In this document: positions 8,111-15,239 of the stretch, piece after piece | Layout: every line of letters begins with the position of its first letter | Numbering within the stretch: position 1 is the stretch's first letter | Source: an uncultured Lachnospiraceae bacterium | Lineage (GTDB): Bacteria; Bacillota; Clostridia; Lachnospirales; Lachnospiraceae | Length of the DNA: 35,456 bases | Reading direction: 5' to 3' | Assembly: GCA_946631935.1 (NCBI GenBank) | Contig: CAMPAP010000145.1 | Location: forward strand, 1-35,456 | Position numbers and translations under genes: made by a program | The notes under the pieces: generated by a model | The model's input: the letters and a program-made list of their open reading frames with translations, nothing else | The model's database searches: none | What the model was told of the DNA's origin: nothing

Positions 8111-9556
8111 ATGAGAGATGTGACGATAATAGGAGCGGGGGTTACCGGAAGTGCCGTGGCAATGGAACTGGCCGCATATGATCTGGACATACTTGTTATC
8201 GAGAAAGAATCCGATGTCTGCGAGGGCACGTCAAAAGCAAACAGCGGAATAGTCCATTCCGGTTACGACGCAGAACCGGGTTCGCTGAAAGCCCGCTTTA
8301 ATGTTGAGGGGAACAGACTGATCCATGAACTGTCCCGGGCTCTGGATTTTCCCTTCAGGGAAAACGGATCTCTTGTTCTTTCTCTTGAAGAGGAAGGGCG
8401 GGCAAAAGTGGAGGAGCTGTATGAAAGAGGATTGGCAAACGGCGTACCCGGCCTTAAGATCCTTGAAAGGGATGAACTGACAAAGCTTGAACCAAACGTC
8501 AGTGAAAATGCGGTATGCGCACTGTTTGCGCCCACCGGCGGGATCGTCTGTCCTTTTAACATGAATATCGCATTTGCGGAAAACGCTGCCGACAACGGAG
8601 CTGACTTTGTGTTTGATACTCAGGTAAAAAAAATCACAAAGAAAACTTCGGAAGACGGGAGTATTTTTTTTCATATCGAAACTTCCGGAGAAGATTTCGA
8701 CACAAAGGTTTTGGTAAATGCTGCCGGTGTATATGCCGATGTGATCCACAACATGGTATCGGATGAAAAGATCCATATAACTCCCAGGAAGGGCCAGTAC
8801 ATCCTTATGGATAAAAATGCCGGAAGTCTGGTAAGCCATACTCTTTTTCAGCTTCCCACCAAAATGGGAAAGGGTATTCTGGTAACCCCCACCGTTCACG
8901 GCAATCTCATGGCGGGACCCACTGCAGATGATGCGGATCCCGAAGATACATCCACAACGGCAGAAGGACTCGATACCGTTTTGACAAGAGGCGCTCTTTC
9001 CGTAAAAGCACTCCCACGCATGCCCATCACTTCCTTTGCGGGACTCAGGGCACATGAAGACGGAGGCGATTTTATCGTGGGAGAAGCAAAAGACGTGCCG
9101 GGATTTTTTGATGCGGCAGGAATTGAATCACCCGGACTTACGGCAGCTCCCGCCATCGGAAAATATCTTGGAACTCTTATTGCCGAAAAATTAAGTGCCC
9201 GCAAAAAAGCAGACCATATTTCGGAAAGAAAAGGAATTCCTTCAATCGCTCTTGCAGACGATGAAGAAAGGGAAAAACTCATAAAGCAGGATCCTTCCTA
9301 TGCAAAGGTCGTATGCAGATGCGAACTTGTGACGGAGGGAGAGATAAAAAATGCCATTACGAGAACCCTGGGTGCGAGAACTGTTGACGGAGTAAAAAGA
9401 AGGACCCGTGCCGGAATGGGAAGGTGTCAGGCCGGATTCTGTCTTGCCAGGACAATACCTATTCTTGCGGAGCAGCTTGGTGTAAGCTTCGAAGATGTAA
9501 CAAAAAGCGGCGGCGGGTCGTACTACATAGACGGAAATATCAAGGATCTTATTTAA
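8111..9556 (+). CDS. GlpA-like FAD-dependent glycerol-3-phosphate dehydrogenase with C-terminal BFD-type [2Fe-2S] domain
   Basis: Probably oxidises glycerol 3-phosphate to dihydroxyacetone phosphate in the cytoplasm. The N-terminus carries the FAD Rossmann motif IIGAGVTGSAVAMELA (GxGxxG at residues 8-13). Next come NSGIVHSGYDAEPGSLKA, typical of this DAO-type oxidase/dehydrogenase group, and then AGLRAHEDGGDFIVGE. The C-terminal ~80 residues form a BFD-like domain with Cys402, Cys404, Cys439 and Cys444 (CRC ... GRCQAGFC) that should hold a [2Fe-2S] cluster. The start at ATG 8111 is chosen over GTG 8105 because TGAGGTG at 8101-8107 is then the ribosome site. The neighbouring glycerol kinase supports glycerol 3-phosphate as substrate. 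L-2-hydroxyglutarate oxidase-like activity is the main alternative. Confidence 0.9.
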   Translation: MRDVTIIGAGVTGSAVAMELAAYDLDILVIEKESDVCEGTSKANSGIVHSGYDAEPGSLKARFNVEGNRLIHELSRALDFPFRENGSLVLSLEEEGRAKVEELYERGLANGVPGLKILERDELTKLEPNVSENAVCALFAPTGGIVCPFNMNIAFAENAADNGADFVFDTQVKKITKKTSEDGSIFFHIETSGEDFDTKVLVNAAGVYADVIHNMVSDEKIHITPRKGQYILMDKNAGSLVSHTLFQLPTKMGKGILVTPTVHGNLMAGPTADDADPEDTSTTAEGLDTVLTRGALSVKALPRMPITSFAGLRAHEDGGDFIVGEAKDVPGFFDAAGIESPGLTAAPAIGKYLGTLIAEKLSARKKADHISERKGIPSIALADDEEREKLIKQDPSYAKVVCRCELVTEGEIKNAITRTLGARTVDGVKRRTRAGMGRCQAGFCLARTIPILAEQLGVSFEDVTKSGGGSYYIDGNIKDLI

Positions 9557-9571
9557 AACGGAGAAATAAAT

Positions 9572-10876
9572 ATGCAAGATAAAAAAGCAGATCTTGTGAT
9601 AATAGGCGGCGGACCGGCAGGACTTGCAGCTGCGGCAGCTGCAAGAAAAGAAGGACTTGAAGACATACTGATAATAGAAAGGGATGTACGTCTTGGGGGC
9701 ATTCTTAATCAGTGCATCCATAACGGATTCGGACTTCATACCTTTAAGGAAGAACTCACAGGCCCTGAATATGCCGCAAGATATATCAGGCAGATAATTG
9801 ATGAAAAGATACCCTTCATGACAGGCACCATGGCGGTAAACATTTCCTTTGATGAAAAGACCGGCCTTAAGACGGTAAAAGCCATGAACGGGGATGAAGG
9901 TCTTTTTAACATAGAGGCAAAAGCCGTGATCCTTGCTATGGGATGCAGGGAAAGACCCAGGGGAGCACTTAATATCCCCGGATACAGGCCTTCGGGTATT
10001 TATTCAGCGGGAACTGCCCAGTACTATGTAAATATGGAAGGCAGGATGATAGGAAAAAGAGTTGTGATACTCGGATCCGGAGATATCGGACTGATCATGG
10101 CAAGGCGTATGACATATGAAGGCGCAAAGGTTTTATGCGTTGCCGAATTGCAGCCCTATTCCGGAGGCCTTAAGAGAAATATCGTCCAGTGCCTTGATGA
10201 CTTTGACATTCCTCTTTTGCTGTCACACACGGTAGTTGATATAAAGGGTAAAAGAAGGGTGGAGGGTGTCACCATTGCAGAGGTTGATGAAAACCGCAAG
10301 CCCATTCCCGGGACTGAGCAGTTCTATGAATGTGATACTCTCCTTCTTTCCTGCGGACTTATTCCCGAAAACGAATTGTCTTTGGCTGTGGGAGTCAGGA
10401 TCAATCCTGTTACCGGCGGAGCATTTGTAAATGAAAGCCTTGAAACGAACATTCCCGGGGTATACGCCTGCGGAAATGTTCTTCACGTACATGACCTGGT
10501 GGATTATGTATCAGGTGAAGCCTCCGTTGCCGGTAAAAATGCAGCGGATTTCCTTCTGGGAAAAGAAAAAAAAAGCGGAGATGAAATAAAGTTTGAAATA
10601 AGACCCGAAAACGGCGTGAGATATTCCGTTCCTTCAACTGTCGATCTTGCGAAGATGCCCGATACGCTCACTGTAAGATTCAGGGTGGGCGCAGAGTACA
10701 GGAATGTAAACCTGGTGACATATGTTGACGGTAAAAAAATGACGAGTCAGCCAAAGGCGGTTATGGCACCGGGAGAGATGCAGCAGCTTATACTTGTTAA
10801 GAAAAGACTGTCGGAGCTTGCGGGCAGAGGGCCTTTTCATGAACTTACAGTCAGGATAGAAGAAAAAGATGCTTAA
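9572..10876 (+). CDS. NAD(P)/FAD-dependent oxidoreductase, partner of the GlpA-like dehydrogenase
   Basis: 434 residues. An FAD-binding GGGPAG motif is at residues 12-17 and a second Rossmann motif, VVILGSGDIG, lies near residues 165-174, the two-nucleotide arrangement of pyridine nucleotide-disulfide oxidoreductases. There is no redox CxxC disulfide at the usual place. ILNQCIHNGFGLHTFKEELT and ACGNVLHVHDLVDYVSGEA are typical of the proteins encoded beside GlpA-like genes in Firmicutes and Thermotogae. It likely passes electrons from the dehydrogenase to NAD+ or another carrier; this is inferred from the domains and the context. It starts 15 nt after the GlpA-like gene and has a GGAGA ribosome site upstream. 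Confidence 0.9.
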   Translation: MQDKKADLVIIGGGPAGLAAAAAARKEGLEDILIIERDVRLGGILNQCIHNGFGLHTFKEELTGPEYAARYIRQIIDEKIPFMTGTMAVNISFDEKTGLKTVKAMNGDEGLFNIEAKAVILAMGCRERPRGALNIPGYRPSGIYSAGTAQYYVNMEGRMIGKRVVILGSGDIGLIMARRMTYEGAKVLCVAELQPYSGGLKRNIVQCLDDFDIPLLLSHTVVDIKGKRRVEGVTIAEVDENRKPIPGTEQFYECDTLLLSCGLIPENELSLAVGVRINPVTGGAFVNESLETNIPGVYACGNVLHVHDLVDYVSGEASVAGKNAADFLLGKEKKSGDEIKFEIRPENGVRYSVPSTVDLAKMPDTLTVRFRVGAEYRNVNLVTYVDGKKMTSQPKAVMAPGEMQQLILVKKRLSELAGRGPFHELTVRIEEKDA

Positions 10877-10916
10877 CGAAAGAAGAGTTTCGTTCAAAAA
10901 CGGAGGTATATCCGGC

Positions 10917-11285
10917 ATGGATATAAGAGAACTTACATGCATCAGATGTCCCATAGGATGCCAGATAAAGGTTGAGATGGAAAACGGTGAAGTAAAGTCC
11001 GTAACCGGTAACAGCTGCCCGAGAGGTGAAGAATATGCAGTTAGTGAAGTTACGCACCCGTCAAGGATCGTAACATCCCTTGTCAGGATAAAGGGCGGTG
11101 AGAGACCTGTTGTTTCGGTTAAGACGGCATCTGATGTTCCCAAAGAAAAGATGATGGACGTTATTTCCGCACTTAAAGGTATAGAGCTTACAGCACCTGT
11201 GCATATTGGCGATGTGGTCATAAAAGATGTTGCCGGATGCGGAGCTGATGTAGTTGTTACTTCGGATATACCGGAAGGAGAATGA
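10917..11285 (+). CDS. DUF1667 protein with four-cysteine motif
   Basis: 122 residues. The N-terminus has LTCIRCPIGC (Cys8, Cys11, Cys15) and then NSCPRGEEYA (Cys34), the pattern of the DUF1667 family and similar to the iron-sulfur motif of molybdopterin oxidoreductases. It probably binds an iron-sulfur cluster and works as a small electron-transfer subunit of the glycerol-3-phosphate dehydrogenase system. The ATG at 10917 is chosen rather than the ATG at 10869 that overlaps the previous gene: GGAGG lies at 10902-10906, and family members begin close to the first CxxC. The stop is 1 nt from the glycerol kinase start. Confidence 0.87.
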   Translation: MDIRELTCIRCPIGCQIKVEMENGEVKSVTGNSCPRGEEYAVSEVTHPSRIVTSLVRIKGGERPVVSVKTASDVPKEKMMDVISALKGIELTAPVHIGDVVIKDVAGCGADVVVTSDIPEGE

Positions 11286-11286
11286 T

Positions 11287-12789
11287 ATGAACCAGCAGTA
11301 TATTCTTGCACTTGATCAGGGAACCACAAGTTCAAGGGCGATCATTTTTGATAAGGACTCACATATAAAGGCCATTGCCCAAAAAGAATTTGAACAGTAT
11401 TATCCGCAGCCCGGATGGGTTGAGCATAATCCCAGAGAGATATGGTCTTCGCAGATCTCCGTTGCAAGGGAAGCCATGGCAAACATCGGAATAGGAGCGT
11501 CCGATATAGCAGCAATCGGCATTACCAATCAGAGAGAGACCACCATCGTATGGGACAAAGAAACAGGAGAGCCTGTTTACAATGCCATCGTATGGCAGTG
11601 CAGGAGAACCTCGCAGATGATCGACAGGATAGTGACTGCGGGGCATTCCGATATGATAAGGGAAAAGACAGGTCTTGTCCCTGATGCGTATTTTTCTGCC
11701 AGCAAGATCGCATGGATCCTTGAGAATGTGGACGGTGCCAGAGAGAAAGCTGAAAAGGGAAAGCTGATCTTCGGAACCGTGGATACATGGCTTATCTGGA
11801 ATCTTACCGGAGGTCTTGTCCATGTAACTGATTATACGAATGCGGCAAGGACCATGCTTTTCAATATCCATACACTTGAATGGGATAAGGATCTGCTGGA
11901 TCTTTTCAATATCCCTTCGTCCATGCTTCCTGCTGTTAAGCCCAGCAGTTATCAGTACGGTTATTCAAGCGAGAAGGTCATGGGAGGATGGATCCCCATT
12001 GCGGGTGCTGCCGGTGACCAGCAGGCCGCTCTCTTCGGACAATGCTGTTTTGACAAAGGTGATGTAAAAAATACATACGGAACAGGATCGTTTATCCTGA
12101 TGAATACCGGAGACAGGCCGGTTGAATCTTCACACGGACTTCTTACCACCATTGCGGCATCCACATCGGAAAAACCCGAATATGCCCTTGAGGGGTCGGT
12201 TTTTGTGGCAGGCGCTGCGGTGCAGTGGCTCAGGGACAGCATGAGAATGGTAAAGACATCGGCCCAGACCGAAGAATATGCAGATAAGGTATCGGATAGC
12301 GGAGGAGGGTATGTTGTTCCTGCTTTTACGGGACTGGGTGCACCCTACTGGGATCAGTATGCAAGGGGAACGATCGTCGGTATCACAAGAGGTACCACAA
12401 AGGAACATTTTATCCGCGCCACTCTTGAATCCATTGCATACCAGTCCTCGGATGTTTACAGGGCAATGGAAGAGGACCTGGGAGTTTCCCTTAAGGAGCT
12501 TAAGGTTGACGGAGGAGCTTCCGCCAACAACTTCCTCATGAAATTCCAGGCAGATCTTGTGGGCTGTAATGTAAGAAGACCCAAATGCATTGAGACCACA
12601 GCCATGGGAGCCGCATATCTTGCGGGGCTTGCCGTCGGATATTTTAAGGATAAGGATGAGATACGTGCAAAATGGGAGCTTGGAAGGACCTTTGAACCGT
12701 CTTTAGACAAAGCGGATGTGGAGGCACTCATGAAAGGCTGGCACAGGGCAGTAAAATGTGCACGCGTTTGGAGCAGCCCGGAAGAGTAA
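11287..12789 (+). CDS. glpK: Glycerol kinase
   Basis: Phosphorylates glycerol with ATP to sn-glycerol 3-phosphate in the cytoplasm. It is 500 residues, the usual length for GlpK. The start ATG 11287 follows a GGAAGGAG site (11274-11281) and gives the typical N-terminus MNQQYILALDQGTTSSRAII. FGGY-family features are clear: ITNQRETTIVWD, NAIVWQCRRT, GTVDTWLIWNLTGG, AGAAGDQQAALFGQ, KNTYGTGSFIL and VDGGASANNFLMKFQADL. It is the last gene of the four-gene glycerol operon. No glycerol facilitator (glpF) is in the window. No terminator hairpin is evident directly after it. Confidence 0.98.
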   Translation: MNQQYILALDQGTTSSRAIIFDKDSHIKAIAQKEFEQYYPQPGWVEHNPREIWSSQISVAREAMANIGIGASDIAAIGITNQRETTIVWDKETGEPVYNAIVWQCRRTSQMIDRIVTAGHSDMIREKTGLVPDAYFSASKIAWILENVDGAREKAEKGKLIFGTVDTWLIWNLTGGLVHVTDYTNAARTMLFNIHTLEWDKDLLDLFNIPSSMLPAVKPSSYQYGYSSEKVMGGWIPIAGAAGDQQAALFGQCCFDKGDVKNTYGTGSFILMNTGDRPVESSHGLLTTIAASTSEKPEYALEGSVFVAGAAVQWLRDSMRMVKTSAQTEEYADKVSDSGGGYVVPAFTGLGAPYWDQYARGTIVGITRGTTKEHFIRATLESIAYQSSDVYRAMEEDLGVSLKELKVDGGASANNFLMKFQADLVGCNVRRPKCIETTAMGAAYLAGLAVGYFKDKDEIRAKWELGRTFEPSLDKADVEALMKGWHRAVKCARVWSSPEE

Positions 12790-12823
12790 TTTTTGCCTTA
12801 TATTCAATATATTGGATTTTTTG

Positions 12824-12832
12824 TGGTATAAT
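12824..12832 (+). promoter_or_regulatory. Extended -10 promoter of the EAL gene
   Basis: TGGTATAAT: a perfect TATAAT at 12827-12832 with the TGn extension. A weak -35 (TTCAAT at 12803-12808, 18-bp spacer) may assist. Transcription would start near 12839, so the RNA would begin close to the 5' arm of the leader stem. Confidence 0.7.
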
Positions 12833-12836
12833 GGTT

Positions 12837-12908
12837 TTGGTCATAAAGTGCCGTTGGGGATTGTGGCAATATGTATGACCAAGGGGGTAAACGGCGGTAT
12901 ATGCGCCG
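12837..12908 (+). promoter_or_regulatory. Structured leader of the EAL gene
   Basis: A perfect 9-bp inverted repeat TTGGTCATA (12837-12845) / TATGACCAA (12874-12882) encloses a TGCC/GGCA pair. It is followed by AAGGGGGT (12881-12888), similar to a ribosome site, and a second hairpin CGGCG (12892-12896) / CGCCG (12904-12908). It does not match the conserved cores I know for c-di-GMP riboswitches. Its role is unknown. Confidence 0.5.
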
Positions 12909-12921
12909 GTATGAGCACTGA
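12901..12921 (+). CDS. Possible leader mini-ORF upstream of the EAL gene
   Basis: ATG at 12901 encodes MRRYEH and stops with TGA at 12919-12921; the last A is also the first base of the EAL start codon. AAGGGGGT at 12881-12888 could serve it, with a long 12-nt spacing. The same frame can start earlier at ATG 12871 (MYDQGGKRRYMRRYEH). All four arginine codons are CGG or CGC, unlike the AGA/AGG preference of the window. Too short to prove from one sequence. Confidence 0.3.
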   Translation: MRRYEH

Positions 12922-14993
12922 TGCATGACAAAATATCAGTAATTCGTGATTATCTTAGTGATGTGATGAGGGTCAATTCCGTAGGGGAATTGGAAGCGCT
13001 CACTGAACAGTACAAAAAAATCCTCGGGGAGATCGATGCTCCCCTTAAGTCTTTGTGTGAAGACTTCGATACACTCGGCAGAGAGATAATCTATCTTAAG
13101 ACGGGAAGCGATGACGAAAGAGGAAGCGGTCTTTTGGCCAGCCTCAGTGAAACGGAGAGCGCTGAACTTGAAGAGACGGAGAAGATCATTGCCGAGAATC
13201 TTTTTGATTATCATTTCCAGCCCATAGTAAGCGCTGTGGACGGAGATATCTATTCCTACGAGGTTCTTATGAGACCCCAGGGCAGAATAGTAAGAAGCCC
13301 TCTTCAGGTCCTTAAATACGCAGAACTGAGAAATAAATTAAATGAAATAGAAAGAGCGACATTTCTCAATATACTGGGGATACTTGATGCAGATCCCGAG
13401 GTCAGTCATGAGAAAAAGCTGTTTATCAACTCGATTCCCAAGACCCATGTCTCTGCGGAGGACAGGAAAAAGATCGATGAACTCATGTCTGCACACAGTG
13501 CCAAGCTTGTTGTGGAGCTTACGGAAAAAGCGGAACTTGATGATGTTGAGTATTCCGAATTCAAGAATCATTATGAGTCCATGAACATCGGCACGGCAAT
13601 TGACGATTACGGTACAGGTTATTCCAATGTCCAGAACCTTCTCAGATATATGCCTGATTATGTCAAGATCGACAGATCGCTGTTGAGTGATATTCAGGAT
13701 GATTCAAAAAAGAGGCACTTTGTCAGGGAAATCGTTGACTTCTGTCATGATAACGGTATCCTGGCTCTTGCAGAGGGCGTTGAGACAAGTGAGGAATTAA
13801 GATGTGTCATACTGCTTGGTGTTGATCTTATCCAGGGATTCTATACGGGAAAACCGACACCCAAGCCCGTAAAGTCTGTTCAGTATAAGATCAGGCAGGA
13901 GATAAAAAGCTATGCCCACGAACGCCAGGAAGGCATGGAGTCCAAGGTTTATGTCATGGACATCGGAGAGCATGTTAATCTTGGCAATATGGTCAAGGAC
14001 AAAATGGAATCCATCCTCATTGATAAGAGCGGCGATTTTTCCATCAGCGGAGAAGCGTCTATTGATGCAAGGATGGTCATAGATATTGCGGATAATACCG
14101 AAGTCAATCTTAACCTTGATAATGTAAGGCTGACCAATTCCTGGAAAACTCCCTGCATAGAAATAGGCAGGGGATGCATAGTCAACCTGATCATTAAAGG
14201 CGATAACAGACTCAATTTGGGAGGTATCCGTGTTCCGGAGGAATCTGAATTTGATCTTTCCGGAGACGGTAATCTGGGAATAGTCCTTGACTATGACGAA
14301 TATTTCGGAATAGGAAATGACATGAAATCCGGTCACGGAGATATGAAATTCAACCAGTCCGGACTTCTCAAGGTAGAATCCAACGGAAAGACCGGAATAT
14401 GCATCGGCTCCGGCCTTGGCGGTAAGATAGAACTGAACAAAGGAAAATACATTCTTGAAATGAACAGTGACAGAGCTGTGGGAATGGGATCTTTTGGCGG
14501 TGAAGTTACAGTCAGGATCAAGGGCAGTGATATAAATATCGATCTGAGCAGTATCAAGGGTATAGCCATAGGTTCTGAGGAAGGAAATGCCGATATCGAG
14601 ATAAGCGAGACTTCCACCAAGGTTTATATGAGCGGAAATGACGCTGTATGTTTCGGATCACTTTCCGGAAAGAAAGCTTCTGTATTTTTCCACGATGCAA
14701 GCACCACAATGAATATTCATAACGACAGATGTTCCGGAGTTGCGGCTCTTGACGGAAAGACCGAGTTCAGGATAGAAAGGGCTGCCATGAGGATATATGC
14801 CAAGGGTGAGAACGTTCTTCCCTTCGGCGGCTTTTCGGCGGATTCAGACTGCTACTTTACGGATACCGATGTTACCGTAAAGGTCATGACAGCGGTCAAG
14901 CTTGAAAAGTATCTTGATCCGGGAAGAATGAATGTAACTCACGGAAGCATCAGGATAGTTCTTAACGGATTTGAGTACGAGCTGCTGAAATAG
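12921..14993 (+). CDS. EAL-domain c-di-GMP phosphodiesterase fused to a repetitive beta-solenoid-like region
   Basis: 690 residues, with no signal peptide or membrane segment. Residues 1-92 look helical or coiled. Residues ~93-320 form an EAL domain, which hydrolyses c-di-GMP to pGpG. The catalytic set appears complete: Glu114 (YEVLMRP), Asn170 (LFINS), Glu199 (VVELTE), Asp228/Asp229 (AIDDYGTGYSN), Lys249 (VKIDRS), Glu285 (AEGVE) and Gln305 (IQGFYTG). Residues ~365-690 are Gly- and beta-rich, with recurring I/F-G-S turns at Gly496, Gly523, Gly551, Gly579, ~608 and Gly636, a period of 27-29 residues. This pattern resembles right-handed beta-helix, carbohydrate-binding-domain-like (DUF4353/Cthe_2159) proteins, which are usually secreted. 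The start has no strong ribosome site of its own and may be coupled to a leader mini-ORF. The gene has its own promoter and terminator. Confidence 0.9.
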   Translation: MHDKISVIRDYLSDVMRVNSVGELEALTEQYKKILGEIDAPLKSLCEDFDTLGREIIYLKTGSDDERGSGLLASLSETESAELEETEKIIAENLFDYHFQPIVSAVDGDIYSYEVLMRPQGRIVRSPLQVLKYAELRNKLNEIERATFLNILGILDADPEVSHEKKLFINSIPKTHVSAEDRKKIDELMSAHSAKLVVELTEKAELDDVEYSEFKNHYESMNIGTAIDDYGTGYSNVQNLLRYMPDYVKIDRSLLSDIQDDSKKRHFVREIVDFCHDNGILALAEGVETSEELRCVILLGVDLIQGFYTGKPTPKPVKSVQYKIRQEIKSYAHERQEGMESKVYVMDIGEHVNLGNMVKDKMESILIDKSGDFSISGEASIDARMVIDIADNTEVNLNLDNVRLTNSWKTPCIEIGRGCIVNLIIKGDNRLNLGGIRVPEESEFDLSGDGNLGIVLDYDEYFGIGNDMKSGHGDMKFNQSGLLKVESNGKTGICIGSGLGGKIELNKGKYILEMNSDRAVGMGSFGGEVTVRIKGSDINIDLSSIKGIAIGSEEGNADIEISETSTKVYMSGNDAVCFGSLSGKKASVFFHDASTTMNIHNDRCSGVAALDGKTEFRIERAAMRIYAKGENVLPFGGFSADSDCYFTDTDVTVKVMTAVKLEKYLDPGRMNVTHGSIRIVLNGFEYELLK

Positions 14994-15038
14994 CATGCAG
15001 TGCCAGGCACCGGACGTGTCAAAACGCTGACCGTAAAG

Positions 15039-15068
15039 CGGGTTCCTGAAAAGGATCCCGTTTTTTTT
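15039..15068 (+). terminator. Rho-independent terminator after the EAL gene
   Basis: CGGGTTCC / GGATCCCG stem (one mismatch) with loop TGAAAA, followed by eight T. Confidence 0.85.
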
Positions 15069-15088
15069 ATGTTTATTTATTTTGCTGA

Positions 15089-15117
15089 TTTACACTAACG
15101 CTTTAAAGTGATAAAAT
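15089..15117 (+). promoter_or_regulatory. Promoter of the symporter operon
   Basis: TTTACA at 15089-15094, a 17-bp spacer and TAAAAT at 15112-15117. The leader is about 115 nt long. Near its end CCGGT (15218-15222) pairs with ACCGG (15227-15231), and this hairpin overlaps the GGAGGTGG ribosome site at 15230-15237. Confidence 0.65.
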
Positions 15118-15239
15118 GTTGGGTGTCGTAGGCAGACAAGATTAAGACCCGGGACAGCTTTTTGATAACAGGTCCGAAGCAGCAGACAGTTTTTCTGAGG
15201 AGCTGGGATGAGCTGAACCGGTCGGTACCGGAGGTGGAT

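Noticed and set aside
8231..9055. Minus-strand open frame inside the GlpA-like gene
   Set aside because: Shadow of a clear FAD-dependent dehydrogenase; no start signals.
12833..12920. c-di-GMP riboswitch in front of the EAL gene
   Set aside because: I could not find the conserved GEMM core sequences; the stems present do not fit the known architecture.
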